In this document: positions 36,449-46,944 of the stretch, in pieces
Numbering within the stretch: the stretch's first letter is position 1
Layout of the letters: each line of letters starts with the position of its first letter
Assembly: GCF_019649055.1 (NCBI RefSeq)
Contig: NW_026570232.1
Location: 310,001-374,000 of the forward strand
DNA from: Paramacrobiotus metropolitanus
Lineage: Eukaryota > Tardigrada > Eutardigrada > Parachela > Macrobiotidae
Direction of reading: 5' to 3'
DNA length: 64,000 bases
The notes under the pieces: model-generated
Databases searched by the model: none
Told to the model about the DNA's origin: nothing
What the model saw: the letters and a program-made list of their open reading frames with translations, nothing else
Translations under genes and position numbers: made by a program

Positions 36449-37894
36449 ATGCGAACCTGTATTGGCCTCGCCGAAGACATTGACGATGAAGCTTGGGAAT
36501 GGGAAGACGAACGAGTCCCAATCCATCGGCAGTACATGGAATACGGACTTCCAGTACCACGCCCTCTGGAGATACCCTGCCAAGAACTAGGCGGAGCACT
36601 CTTCAGTTACATGCGACAAGTACAGTTGTACGGAGAATCGACTACAACTGCGTTTTGGAAACGGTACGGCGAGGACACCTCAATAACAAGGACGATCCCC
36701 GACCCGTTACCGCCAATTACGGAACACTTTCCGAAGGAAGTCAAATTCGTCAATGACCTGAAGAAGCCAACTGAGCACACGCAAATTGGCGAAATCGACC
36801 GACCTGATCGCTGCATAATTTGCAACGATAATATTGATGGGGTTATTCGGACGATAAATACCCATCATGACCTGACTTGGATAGACGGCAGACCGTCGTC
36901 ACCGGCCCCTCCGCAACCAGATCGGAAGGCAACTAGAAGTCGGAAGACCAAGTCGGTAGCCAACCAATGGCTGAGCAACATAAGCTCACAGCCATCCGAC
37001 CTGGAGAAACAGGACGAAGAGAGTCGACCGACCCAACCGAAGGAAACGGCCGACCAGGGTGCACCGACCACGGAAGTCGGAGAAGGTAGTGCGCCACCGA
37101 CCACAGAAGTCGGACATGGCAACACACCTGACGTTAACCCTGAGGATGAACAAGAATCCGAGGAATACAACTCGGATGGCTCGGACGTACAAAGTTCGAG
37201 TGATTCACCGGACACAGACTCCGACAACCAACCTTCGGAAGAATCCGAGGAAGAGGATGATGATGAAGAATTCGACCCGTCAGTACGAAACTGCAGGTCG
37301 GATAAACCGCGGAAGGATGACTCGGACGACTCATCCGAGGAGGACGAAGAACCGACCTATGACGTCCGGCTGACAAAAGCCTTGCGGTCCATCATCCACA
37401 CTGAATTCATAGTCGACCCTCCCCCGGAACAAACCGGACAGGAAAAGCCAGTCGATGTCGAACAACAAGCGGAACTTGAACAACTTCAAATCTTACGGGA
37501 ATTTGGAGGAGGCCAACCGGAGGAACACGACCTCCGACCTCCAACCATAGTAACCCAGCAGCTGTCAACCGGACAACCGACCTCGGTTAACTTAACTGAC
37601 CAACAGAAGTCGGAGCAACCGCGCCCACAGAAGGTCCGGATTGCAAAAGTTAACTCGATTACGGAGTTGAACTTGGGCAACAAGCACCCACAAGTCCATC
37701 ATCTAGCACTGGACCCGTTCATCGACTCGAAGCCGCTAGACCGACAGGTGGTCTTTAACAGCGAGCGAGTCTCTCCCACCTTACTCAACGTGTTCTATCA
37801 AGGTACGGACAGCCAAACCAATGGACCTGATGAGACCCATCTACTTCTACACCTTACGGCGGAAGCACCGACCTATCCGACCGATAGAAGCTAA
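36449..37894 (+). CDS. Element 1 acidic protein, 481 aa
   Basis: Opens with an ordered part (EDIDDEAWEWEDERVPIHRQ; LFSYMRQVQLYGESTTTAFW) and a CxxC pair (RCIICND), then a long Ser/Asp/Glu tract (SEESEEEDDDEEFDPS), then a hydrophobic-patterned tail (RIAKVNSITELNLGNKHPQV). It sits where the reverse transcriptase would be in Ty3-like elements, but no polymerase motif is present. Function unknown. Confidence 0.55.
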   Translation: MRTCIGLAEDIDDEAWEWEDERVPIHRQYMEYGLPVPRPLEIPCQELGGALFSYMRQVQLYGESTTTAFWKRYGEDTSITRTIPDPLPPITEHFPKEVKFVNDLKKPTEHTQIGEIDRPDRCIICNDNIDGVIRTINTHHDLTWIDGRPSSPAPPQPDRKATRSRKTKSVANQWLSNISSQPSDLEKQDEESRPTQPKETADQGAPTTEVGEGSAPPTTEVGHGNTPDVNPEDEQESEEYNSDGSDVQSSSDSPDTDSDNQPSEESEEEDDDEEFDPSVRNCRSDKPRKDDSDDSSEEDEEPTYDVRLTKALRSIIHTEFIVDPPPEQTGQEKPVDVEQQAELEQLQILREFGGGQPEEHDLRPPTIVTQQLSTGQPTSVNLTDQQKSEQPRPQKVRIAKVNSITELNLGNKHPQVHHLALDPFIDSKPLDRQVVFNSERVSPTLLNVFYQGTDSQTNGPDETHLLLHLTAEAPTYPTDRS

Positions 37895-38153
37895 GATCGA
37901 GATCCGACCTCAGATCGACACGGCCTGGATAAACATCCAGAACATGACTCACCTACCGCGAATATTGAAGAAGGGCATAAAACTTGGCCATATGCAATAC
38001 AGCGACATGTTCGAACCGGATATCGACAACCAGTACGTCGAATGGGAACTCCCACTTGAATTGCCAAGACTTGGCCACCCAAGCCGGAACCAAAGCCATC
38101 GCCGAAATTTGAAATTTTCGAGGCGACAGGAGTTAGAGCTCAACGGAAAGTGA
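37821..38153 (+). CDS. Element 1 beta-rich segment
   Basis: 110 codons overlapping the end of the previous ORF in another frame. AKIEIRPQIDTAWINIQNMT and ILKKGIKLGHMQYSDMFEPD resemble the small beta domain that follows the protease in Ty3-like Pol proteins. Low confidence. Confidence 0.4.
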   Translation: MDLMRPIYFYTLRRKHRPIRPIEAKIEIRPQIDTAWINIQNMTHLPRILKKGIKLGHMQYSDMFEPDIDNQYVEWELPLELPRLGHPSRNQSHRRNLKFSRRQELELNGK

Positions 38154-38190
38154 AACTCTACCGCGGGCGATAACCCAAGTACACGTTATA

Positions 38191-38886
38191 ATGGACGTTG
38201 CAGTAGCCACCGGACAGAAACTCATGTACCTTGGTGGATCCGACCCCCAACGAGACGGAGTCGAAATGATGGATGGCGTAACTAAACATGATGGGAGACG
38301 ATTTACCATCATGGTAGCCAACCACACTCACCGTGAGGTCACCTTACGAAAAGGTGCCCCCATGGGTCGAGTCGAACCGTTCCAAATGATGACGGACGAC
38401 CAGAGAGTTGAAGAAGCAAGAATACGGACATACACCAGCAGCAAGCGGATGTATTACGAATTCCCACCGGAGAAACGAGATCCGGCGCCGACCACCTATG
38501 AAGGTTGGGTACATGCCATCGAAGCGTGTATGGAAATGTCGTGGCACCCGGAAGGACTGACCCGCGGCGAAGTTCTACATCAGCTGGTAGCTAGGTTCGA
38601 ATTTGAATGGGAAGCTAAAAAACCCCAGCTGGTCGACCCGAAGTACAAGCCCGTCAACAGAACGAAAGGAGGCGAGAAGTACATGTTGGGTGACGACTTG
38701 GACTTCGTCCTGAGCAAGGGATTCTTCCAAAAGAGATTTGGCATCAACCAGACTCGGGAAGGAGAACGATACGAAGCCCTTAAGCCATCAACACACCGAC
38801 ACGGACACTTACCGAAGCATCCACCGACCTCGGAGCAACAGAACGAGCCAACCGACTCTCCAGGTGAACCGGGTGGAATCGACTAA
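38191..38886 (+). CDS. Element 1 beta linker plus winged-helix-like domain
   Basis: 231 codons. Residues 1-75 contain FTIMVANHTHREVTLRKGAP and MGRVEPF, the pattern of the post-protease, pre-polymerase beta domain in Ty3-like Pol. The expected polymerase does not follow. Instead residues about 105-190 (TTYEGWVHAIEACMEMSWHP; LTRGEVLHQLVARFEF; LDFVLSKGFFQKRFG) have the helix-helix-helix-strand pattern of a winged helix. Element 2's 1432-aa protein has similar domains in the corresponding place. The ORF stops before the CxxC protein. Confidence 0.55.
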   Translation: MDVAVATGQKLMYLGGSDPQRDGVEMMDGVTKHDGRRFTIMVANHTHREVTLRKGAPMGRVEPFQMMTDDQRVEEARIRTYTSSKRMYYEFPPEKRDPAPTTYEGWVHAIEACMEMSWHPEGLTRGEVLHQLVARFEFEWEAKKPQLVDPKYKPVNRTKGGEKYMLGDDLDFVLSKGFFQKRFGINQTREGERYEALKPSTHRHGHLPKHPPTSEQQNEPTDSPGEPGGID

Positions 38887-39026
38887 CGGATGAGGAGACA
38901 TGGAATACGTCGGAAGAGTCGTAGAATCGACCTCTTTCATGAGTACCACACAAGTACTTGTGATCACCGACCTCCTCGGACACAACAGAATGTCCCGACC
39001 TACCTCATTAGGCACCACATAGTGCC

Positions 39027-40193
39027 TTGGACCAGCTCGAGAACCGACCTGGCCCGACCGTTGTAATCATAGGACGTAACACGTATAGGCTAACGAATCC
39101 GAGAAACGGATCGTCTAATTTTTCTTTTAACAGCCGCGAACGGAGGCGTACACGGCGGACTGCCGACATTGCAGAGAACTCAACTCCGCAGGGCAACAGA
39201 CTCCCATGCGCGGACTGCATCATTTCTTTCTCGGATGAACATACTCCACAAGTCGGACGTCGTGACGCGATGCAAGCAGCGGCGTTGTACATAAACGTCG
39301 TCGCTGGGAACATCAGCGCATACCGACGTTTAGCCCGCAGCGAACGTCTAATTAACCAGTTACGGGCCTACGAACAGGATCACTTGTCGGAAATCCAACG
39401 CAACCGCGCTTCCGACCCTGGATGGACTAACACAGTGCCACCGACCTTGACGCATCGACTGCTGGAATATCGTCAACAGGACCTGCGACGTCAGGAGGAG
39501 GACCGTGCAAAACTGAAGGCAGTCAACGAAAGAATTGCCACAATGAAGGTCCATCCACCACCAACGAGACATGAACCAGAAATCACTGTTCGGTTACAGC
39601 AGCCCACAGAAGGCCGCACCGACTCGGAACAGGTGATTCACGACGTTCGAGAAGTGATAGTCGGAGACATCCACCGACCTCTTCAGTCCGCATCAATCCA
39701 AATGATGATGCGACAGGACGACGGAACCATGAAAATGGTCACTCTTTACCCCGCAACGGTGGAGCAGATGGCAACGATCCCACAGAAGGTCGTTCCAGTG
39801 GTTACACAAACCCAGCCATCCGTCCCCCAGCAGATTCCTCAACCTGGAACCCCGGCACAACCAGTTGCCGCGTCGTCGACTCAACAGCAGCGCCGACCTG
39901 CTAAACCATTAGCCGGACACGACCTTCGACATAGGCTCGGACACGACGCTCGACACAGAATCGAGGAACGACGAGCCTCTGCCGGACACGGCAATATGAA
40001 GCAACCCGACCTTCACCTGGTAAACGGTCAAGTCCGGAGAAGACGAGTATGGGACTGGTCGTCGACTCAACCAGTAAGTCGAAACGGAACTTTGTCCCAC
40101 CTGAACAGCAACCAGAACCGGAAGCCCACATGGCGGAACCGGCAGATAAACCTGAAGAAATGGACGTTGATGTGGCAAACCAGATGGCTTTGA
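39027..40193 (+). CDS. Element 1 CxxC protein (388 aa), counterpart of element 2's 698-aa protein
   Basis: Residues about 58-150 read LPCADCIISFSDEHTPQVGR, then NVVAGNISAYRRLARSERLI and LRAYEQDHLSEIQRNRASDP. These align in order with FPCYTCIHKLGDPHIVSLVG, RGNLDVFRNLISARNYGSIP and LEDRYREAIQNNESGWDETL of element 2 (minus strand, about 51770-51570). A charged helix (RQQDLRRQEEDRAKLKAVNE) and a Gln/Pro-rich tail follow. Unknown function; a structural zinc site is plausible. Confidence 0.65.
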   Translation: MDQLENRPGPTVVIIGRNTYRLTNPRNGSSNFSFNSRERRRTRRTADIAENSTPQGNRLPCADCIISFSDEHTPQVGRRDAMQAAALYINVVAGNISAYRRLARSERLINQLRAYEQDHLSEIQRNRASDPGWTNTVPPTLTHRLLEYRQQDLRRQEEDRAKLKAVNERIATMKVHPPPTRHEPEITVRLQQPTEGRTDSEQVIHDVREVIVGDIHRPLQSASIQMMMRQDDGTMKMVTLYPATVEQMATIPQKVVPVVTQTQPSVPQQIPQPGTPAQPVAASSTQQQRRPAKPLAGHDLRHRLGHDARHRIEERRASAGHGNMKQPDLHLVNGQVRRRRVWDWSSTQPVSRNGTLSHLNSNQNRKPTWRNRQINLKKWTLMWQTRWL

Positions 40194-40266
40194 TGCCAAC
40201 AGTGCAAGTTCAAGCCAGGACGACCCTCGTTATGACAACGCCCGACGACAGGGAGTTGAGGTCGTC

Positions 40267-41271
40267 ATGCCACATCCGACCGAACGGACGAACTACATCA
40301 TGAATACCTTGGGATATGAGGAACGACACCGACCACACATTTGGCGGATGGTAGAAAACCTGCGTCAGTTCCTCATCCGATCCGGATTCCAGACCAGATT
40401 CCAATTGAATAACTGGATGGGCGAGTTCAACATGAACGACCACCCCAACGTGGAACACCCGATCAATCGAGCAAACGCTTTGCCTTCGGTGCATGATCCG
40501 GCACTGTTGGACGTACCTTTGTCCACACCGGAGAGGACGAGTCTAAGTCAGCTCGGACCTCAGGAGTACTCACGCGATCAACTGGAAAGCGTGGCTCAAT
40601 TCGTCATCACCGACGCCCACCCGGCCTTCATCATCGCAGCGGCTCGAGCGGCCCTGGACCTACTGCAGTACTTGCCGGAGGAAGAACCGGGACCAGAAGA
40701 TCGAAATGCAACTATTTTGCGGTACGTCTTCGCAGCAAGGCTAGGCAACTACTTTTGCCACTACACGCTGTGGGGAGCACGTCGCACGGCACATATCCCA
40801 CCAGAACTGGATACGATCGTCGTACAACTTGGTTCACCCATGCGAAGTATCATCTTGGCAGTTTGGTTACGCGACCTCCTTTACATACAGGAACGGCACG
40901 CGGCCAGATACGCCTTCCGCAAGGACTTCAAAGATCCAGACGACGATGCGGCCGAATTCGTGAAGTGGTACCGCGAAGAAAAAGCGTTACCTAGTGGATT
41001 CACCTCTAGACCATACGGAGAAGGGATGTCGGACGACTTGGCACCCGGCGCAGTACCTAACGCGCATAAGCTCCGTAGGAAGGTCCAGAAAGCTAAGAAG
41101 GCGCGGGCGGAACAACCTGGCCAGGAAGGCACCCCACAACCAGATGGGCAACCACCAGCAACATGTAAGCCTGACGTCTTCCGGCGCCTTGGTCGACCAC
41201 CACCTAAATCTGACGATGACGATGAAGATTACTTCGGCGGAGACCCGCCGATCTCAGTCCCCCTGGGATAA
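40267..41271 (+). CDS. Element 1 conserved 3' protein (domain X, 334 aa)
   Basis: Contiguous helical protein. Blocks WRMVENLRQFLIRSGFQTRF, LLDVPLSTPERTSLSQLGPQ, VAQFVITDAHPAFIIAAARA and YVFAARLGNYF match HTALNQLRQFLFDSGY, LLDVPLDTTDPIGMTQFYYR, VAQFVLRYVNPAFKLLAARA and KVFAARLAHYK of element 2. Conservation between otherwise very different elements shows it matters to the element. The tail is basic, then acidic (SDDDDEDYFGGDPP). No known family is recognised; a nucleoprotein or capsid-like role is only a guess. It ends at 41271 and nothing coding follows for 3.7 kb. Confidence 0.7.
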   Translation: MPHPTERTNYIMNTLGYEERHRPHIWRMVENLRQFLIRSGFQTRFQLNNWMGEFNMNDHPNVEHPINRANALPSVHDPALLDVPLSTPERTSLSQLGPQEYSRDQLESVAQFVITDAHPAFIIAAARAALDLLQYLPEEEPGPEDRNATILRYVFAARLGNYFCHYTLWGARRTAHIPPELDTIVVQLGSPMRSIILAVWLRDLLYIQERHAARYAFRKDFKDPDDDAAEFVKWYREEKALPSGFTSRPYGEGMSDDLAPGAVPNAHKLRRKVQKAKKARAEQPGQEGTPQPDGQPPATCKPDVFRRLGRPPPKSDDDDEDYFGGDPPISVPLG

Positions 41272-41778
41272 CAGGTTCCCACATAAGGAACCTGTGGTCC
41301 CACTTCAACAGTAAGGAAGGGACATCGAGCTGAGAAACAGCGAAGTCGAGAACCGACCTAGCGGAGAACCTGCCCGGCTGAGAAACAGCCACGTCGAGAA
41401 ACGACATGGAAAACATGGAACGGATACTTTTCTTTTATGGACCCTAAAGCAGACGTGAACCACGAATAAGCCAGAAGCGCCAACCACATAAGTTGGCCGG
41501 ATTCTTCGGTCAGACCCGGAAACGCGTGGTCAAGACCTGGGTGTTCCGGTTCTTTCACCGTACCGGTACGTCCCCCGAGGAATCCCCTGGAACGAACTGG
41601 GCAACTGACCTCAGTTCCCCAGCATGGCATGAGCAGATCGAGAACCACATCTGCTTTGACCGGAGACAACAGACGCCCCGGCTTGCTAACATAGCATATC
41701 GTGAACCACGTTCTGCTACCGAAGAAGATTACTCCGGCTAACCGACTCTGGAGAACAGACCGAGAGGATTACGCTAAC

Positions 41779-41814
41779 ATGGTGTCGAAAACGTTGTCAC
41801 GTTTTCGACACCAT
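41779..41814 (+). repeat. Perfect 15-bp-stem hairpin
   Basis: ATGGTGTCGAAAACG pairs fully with CGTTTTCGACACCAT across the loop TTGTCA. It is flanked by GAGGATTACGCTAAC and GTTCGCCTGGCACCCGTGG. Confidence 0.95.
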
Positions 41815-42160
41815 GTTCGCCTGGCACCCGTGGCCGACTTTGGGACCGGGTAACCGACCAGTAACTTTCATCACCGCAGACAGTGGTATCCTCATCGGCC
41901 CGCAATGTCACACGGTTCGGAATTGACCACAGAAGTCAAAACCGACCTGTTACGACATGACGCATTGAATTAACCGAAGGCGGGAAGACAAGTTGACCAT
42001 TCCCGAGGTAACTAAAGGAAATGACGCAGACCGTGTCACAGAACTACGATCCACTACCTTCGTTGACCACGGAAGTCAACCATTCCAGAGGTAGATGATC
42101 GGAATCAAGACACTCCGGCAACCGGACTCCGGAGTACGAACCAGCGAGGATTCCGCTAGC

Positions 42161-42199
42161 ATGGCCCGGAACACAGCACTGCGGTGTGTTCAGGACCAT
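42161..42199 (+). repeat. Second hairpin in the same context with a different stem
   Basis: ATGGCCCGGAACACA pairs at 13 of 15 positions with TGTGTTCAGGACCAT across a 9-nt loop. Its flanks GAGGATTCCGCTAGC and GCTTGCCAAGGCACCCACGG match those of the hairpin at 41779. Confidence 0.9.
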
Positions 42200-44954
42200 G
42201 CTTGCCAAGGCACCCACGGTTAACTCCGAGAAACGGACGGCCGATAAGATAACAAGTCCCTAAAATCAATTGGACTGCAACGGAACGGACAGTGTCAACT
42301 ACGACCCGCTACCTAGAATCGACCACAGAAGTCGATTTGTCAACGGTAGCCGACCTCAGAAGTCACCATTCGACCAACCGACGTCGACCTGACGGAAGCA
42401 TATGGAAGTTACAGACGGGATGGTTTATCGTAGCCTTTACTGACCACAGAAGTCGGTAATAGTGACCGCAAACCGCGACACCCGACTACGATTTTAGTCT
42501 GGACGGATTCTCCGTTTGAACCCGGACCTACAGGCTCTCAACCAGGAACCTGTACCTGGAGTCCAACCGCAGTCTCCCCCGGAGGATATCGGATAAACCA
42601 ACCGATTCACCGGTGACCACGACTACGCGCGGCTTGACCGTGCTGCCATTACCTGAAGAGGAACAGCGACGGTGATTTGGCTACTGACGTACCAACGACT
42701 CCGCCGCGACCTGCTTCCCCATGTCTTAAATGGAACATCCTAGGCAGACCGTGTTAGAACACACGGCTCGCACCCCCATACAGATCCCTACGGACGTGTG
42801 ATGTCTTTCCCCAACAGAAGCGGCAAGGCGTCACAGGTTCGCGGAACCGAACGGAGGAACTCCAAACCAGGGAAGTGAAGTGATCTGATTTTACTTCAGT
42901 TTGCATGTTGTATGGGGATGGGAACGGGCAGTCTGACATAAGTCGGGGCCCGACGCACAACTCTGCTGAGGCGCGAGGACCTTACGCCGGTTTGAAACCA
43001 AAGAGTCTGTCTTGTGGAGTGGGACGACGCCACAAGCAGACCTGCCGCATCTGACGGAACCCGGACCCGTCCAGAGGCAAAACTATCGACCCGAACCAGG
43101 GCATGTTAGAGGCATGAAAGAGACCATCGCTTCAAACAAACCTCGCAAAGATCGGATGAGTGCCCAGAGGTTCAAAACTGACCTCCTGACGGACGAAACC
43201 GACCTGGATGAAGAATCACCGACTTCGGGTTGGATAACATTACGTCCAACCTCAGGTCGGATAAAGTGGAACAACCGACAACAGGTCGGTTATGAGGATG
43301 ATCCCACCGAAACGGACTTGTATGGTTCCACTTTGAGCCTGCATACCGTAACTCACTTCGGTTGAACACGGAATTACGGAATCACCGACCTCAGGTCGGA
43401 TAACGTTGTAACCGACCTCGGGTCGGACATGAGAAGTAACCGACAACAGGTCGGTGGATGGAAACGCCATCGTAGGGATTCACGGAAAACGACTTCCGGA
43501 CGTAAGAATTCGACCTCAATCGACCTGGGATTTGGAGTAACCGACCTCCAGTCGGATAACATTATCACCGACCTCGGGTCGGAGAACCGGTCCAACCGAC
43601 CACAGAAGTCGGTTAGGAACGCCGGATCGCTCGATTCGCTTGGAACACCAGCGGATCAGCCGAGATACGACCTTTGAACGGACCAGTCACGTGGTAACCG
43701 ACCTCAGGTCGTATAACATTACCACCGACCACGGGTTGGATAACATCATACCTGACCTCAGGTCGGACATCAGGAGTCACCGATAACAGGTCGGTGAAGG
43801 ACGACTAAACTGAAGATTGGAACTGGAAACGACCTCGGAATGGACGAATTCGACCTAACGGGACTTGTTTGGCCCCACATGGGCCTAAATAACACGAGTT
43901 ACCGAGGTCGACCATGGAGGTGCGTTATCACCGACCTCAGGTCGGATAACATTACAACCGACCTCAGGTCGGACATCCATCCTCAACCGACAGAAGGTCG
44001 GATAAACCACCGTTGGATGGAGGAACAAGAAATTCCGACCGGACCTTCGAGCCAGTTCGTATCGGAAGTCACACCCAGGCTCGTGGTAGCAGATTTAACG
44101 GTTTTAACCGACCACATTCCATCGGCATTACCACTTGGCGACCACAGAAGTCGCATGACACAAGTACGGTTTTGTCCGACCTGACCTTCTGGAATTCGGG
44201 ACTTAGCCGAACTCCCTTGCCGCCGGTTAACTTACCGGCAGGCCGACCTTGGTCCGATGACCTTGGTCCATTCTCCCTAATTAGAGAGGATGCTTCGGCA
44301 TTCGCAACAGCGACAGTGCCTCTCACTCCGGAACGGATGAATACGAGTCGGACGTAAGTGTCAGCCGTGCTTACCCGACCTCGGACGAATTTACCGGTTA
44401 CGTTGGGTAACCCGGGAACCGACGCCCCGGACCTGATACGCCGGATTGCATTTAGACAGGAGACCCCGTGGAAACTCAAGACCCGTGGACGTCATCCTAG
44501 TCGGAATAAGCCCCGGACAGATCTCTTTTAGTACTTTTATACATTTTCTAACAAACGGAATTGTATTTTACTTAGAATCTCTAACCAGATCTGTTTTGCA
44601 TTTACTTTTTTGCTCACTGGAATTGTGATTAAACTTTATTACTTTTACTTCGCGCTGTTTAACCGTCATTACTTTTCTTTTACTTTCTCCGCGAGCAAAC
44701 AGAAGCAAGATGCCAGGCCAACAGAAGCAATACCGGTCCAACAACGAACCCGAGCGGCTTCCAGATTTGCGGCCGTGAGTTGCTTGCCTCTCATGGATCT
44801 GGAAGTGAAGGATGGGACGGTCAACAGACACCCGACTCCCACTGGAAGAGGACGCGTACCGGCGACCCCACATGGGTCGACCGAAGAGGTGCGACGCTGG
44901 CGCGGTACTGAGTCGGAGCATCCTCGCAGGAGCTCGGATTCCCGCCCAGAGGCA

Positions 44955-45406
44955 TGTTAGAGGCACGACAGCCTGCGTGATAGATACGCCACTTTGCGTA
45001 TGCGTATCACGGCACACATGCTGATTCGCCCTCTCTTGTACGTACGTGAGTGGCTGCACTGCACTCTCCGCCTATGCGGATACACCGCGGGCGCACTCAC
45101 TGAGCATACTTGCTCTCTCGCTCCTCTCTCTCGCTGTATGACTCAGCGTATATTCGCTCGCGTTGGATACGAGTCCAGTCTGCGCACTCACATTCCATGT
45201 GTCTGGACAGCGTGACGCCGTTGCCGCCAGCACATTTCTTTCGCTACATTTCATTACGCTCTAGAACTAGCTCGCAGCAACTTGACTGCTCACTTTTCTG
45301 CCAGACATTGGCTTTGTTGTGTTTTTCCCCGCATTCACGCGGCATTTTGCTCCACTTTATTTGTACAATAAAGTCACCTGTGAGCTCTCTGTGCTTGCCT
45401 GTCACA
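44955..45406 (+). repeat. 3' LTR of element 1 (452 bp)
   Basis: Direct repeat of 28437-28888, with AATAAA at 45367-45372. It is preceded by CAGGAGCTCGGATTCCCGCC CAGAGGCA, the probable priming region for second-strand synthesis. The same phrase occurs at element 2's presumed 3' LTR. Confidence 0.95.
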
Positions 45407-45410
45407 CAGT
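45407..45410. other. Right target-site duplication of element 1 (CAGT)
   Basis: Matches 28433-28436. Only four bases agree; the next ones differ. Confidence 0.85.
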
Positions 45411-46930
45411 TAACATCATCTTAAAAAATGATTTGGGATGTATTAAAAGTTCAAAAAATTAATTAAATATCCATTTTGTAAATGTTTGAGAAAACATTGT
45501 CGACTCAGATAATTTCCAATATGTGCTTGCGGGCCCCGGTTGTAACCTAGTCGTTGCCTGGAGACTACGGTAACTTTAAAAGTCAGACAGACTCAGATGC
45601 AATTGATGATTCTCGCCGGGATGGTACCCTGTGGCGGTTGGCAGCCGTGCGCCTAACGTGCGCTGGAAGTCATCGTAGGCCCATAACAACAAGTGCTGAG
45701 CCCGGCACGTTTAATACCGCGCGTTCGCAAACTATGCTGTTTGGTAATTGGGCAGATACATAAAAATTCACAGAAAACCATCCTTTGCAAACGAAGAAAA
45801 AACGTGTGATAAAAATGTTTTCAGTATTCTTAAATCAAGCGCTAGTGCTATGGCCACGGTATTACACCACCGCCCGTATGACAGCACACGAACAGAAACA
45901 GAGCGAATGCATAATTCTCCTGTTGGCGCACTGTAATATCCCTGTTTGTTAGTGACGTCAAAATGACACACTGCCAGTCTGCAGTCTCGGCGAGAATCAC
46001 GAATTCTTAGTGAATACCCGACTGCCTAAACAACGGTCCTAGCAGACTAATATTAGCTCATTTTTTGGAATCTCGTGAAGTTGCAAAAGGACAGTTCCAC
46101 GTAGGTCCTGTTCACTTAAGCAGAAGATTTTTACTGAAATATCATTGGATGAAACCTGTTGCAGTATATCGATCTTTTATCTGGAATATATTGCCATATA
46201 TGCGCTGCATATCCAAATGATAAAAAAAGGCTGCCATGTACCAAGTTTTCTAGTGTACAAATGAAATACTAACCTCTTCAAACCAAACATAAAACCCAGC
46301 ATTCAGACCAAGAAATTTAATACATTAAAAAATGTTATTTCGACAAGTAAAATCAGAATAATCGAGAAATCATTGGCTTTACGTACTTAAAAGTTTCGGC
46401 CAGCTTCGTTTCTATCGTAATTGGAGACCTGAGAAATAATCCAATTGCTACACGGCAAACCTTGAACACATAAATGGCCAAGAATGTAAATATTTATTGG
46501 TTAGATTTTTGAGATATAGTTGTTTGATTTAAAAATTCGAAAATGATTAAAAGTATTTAGGACAATGAAGTCTCTTTTAACATCCAAAGATACAACAAAG
46601 ATGTTCAATTAAATGTAAAAAAATTTCGACATATTTATAGATGTTTCATCGTAATATTTAAAAACGTTTTAACATACTTTAACGTATTAAAAATGTTTTC
46701 GATGATAATTTTGATTTTTGTTACCGTTCAGGATAGTTTCGAAATGTTTTGAAACATTCAAAATTCTTCTGAAATACTTTAAAAAAATTTACTTCTAAAT
46801 TTAGATTGGGCTAAGTTTCCGAACTGTTTTTAAATCCCGTAAGTATAAGAAAGATGAAAACTTTGGATTGAAAAGCGACCCAACGTTTACGATCGCCCAG
46901 TCTTAAGACCAGTTTTAAATTTCGGGAACG
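45411..46930. other. AT-rich region without recognisable gene
   Basis: Short chance ORFs only. No repeat structure stands out. Confidence 0.5.
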
Positions 46931-46944
46931 TAAAGGGCAGATGG

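Larger units (their letters stand above)
41272..44954 (+). other. Element 1 long 3' untranslated region filled with hairpins
   Basis: No supported coding. 41.7-42.4 kb holds two related units each with a long hairpin. 43.2-44.2 kb holds more than a dozen copies of ACCGACCTCAGGTCGGATAA-like palindromes, about 27 nt apart in places. 44.45-44.95 kb leads into the 3' LTR. Short ORFs here are by-products of the repeats. Confidence 0.7.
28437..45406 (+). mobile_element. Element 1: giant LTR element lacking polymerase genes
   Basis: 16,970 bp bounded by two 452-bp direct LTRs beginning TG and ending CA, with CAGT on both sides (28433-28436 and 45407-45410) as target duplication. Internal order: 1.2-kb leader; Pro/Ser-rich and coiled-coil ORFs (30.1-32.9 kb); Gag-like capsid (33.3-33.9); RGG-rich nucleocapsid-like ORF (33.9-34.8); aspartic protease (35.6-36.0); acidic protein (36.4-37.9); beta-rich linker and helical domain (37.8-38.9); CxxC protein (39.0-40.2); conserved 3' protein (40.3-41.3); 3.7-kb 3' untranslated region. 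I found no reverse transcriptase, RNase H or integrase signature in any frame. Identical LTRs mean a recent insertion. Reverse transcription and integration must then come from elsewhere. Confidence 0.93.

Noticed and set aside
36449-38886. Reverse transcriptase in the Pol position of element 1
   Set aside because: No YxDD, LPQG or other polymerase block in any frame; content is acidic and beta-rich.
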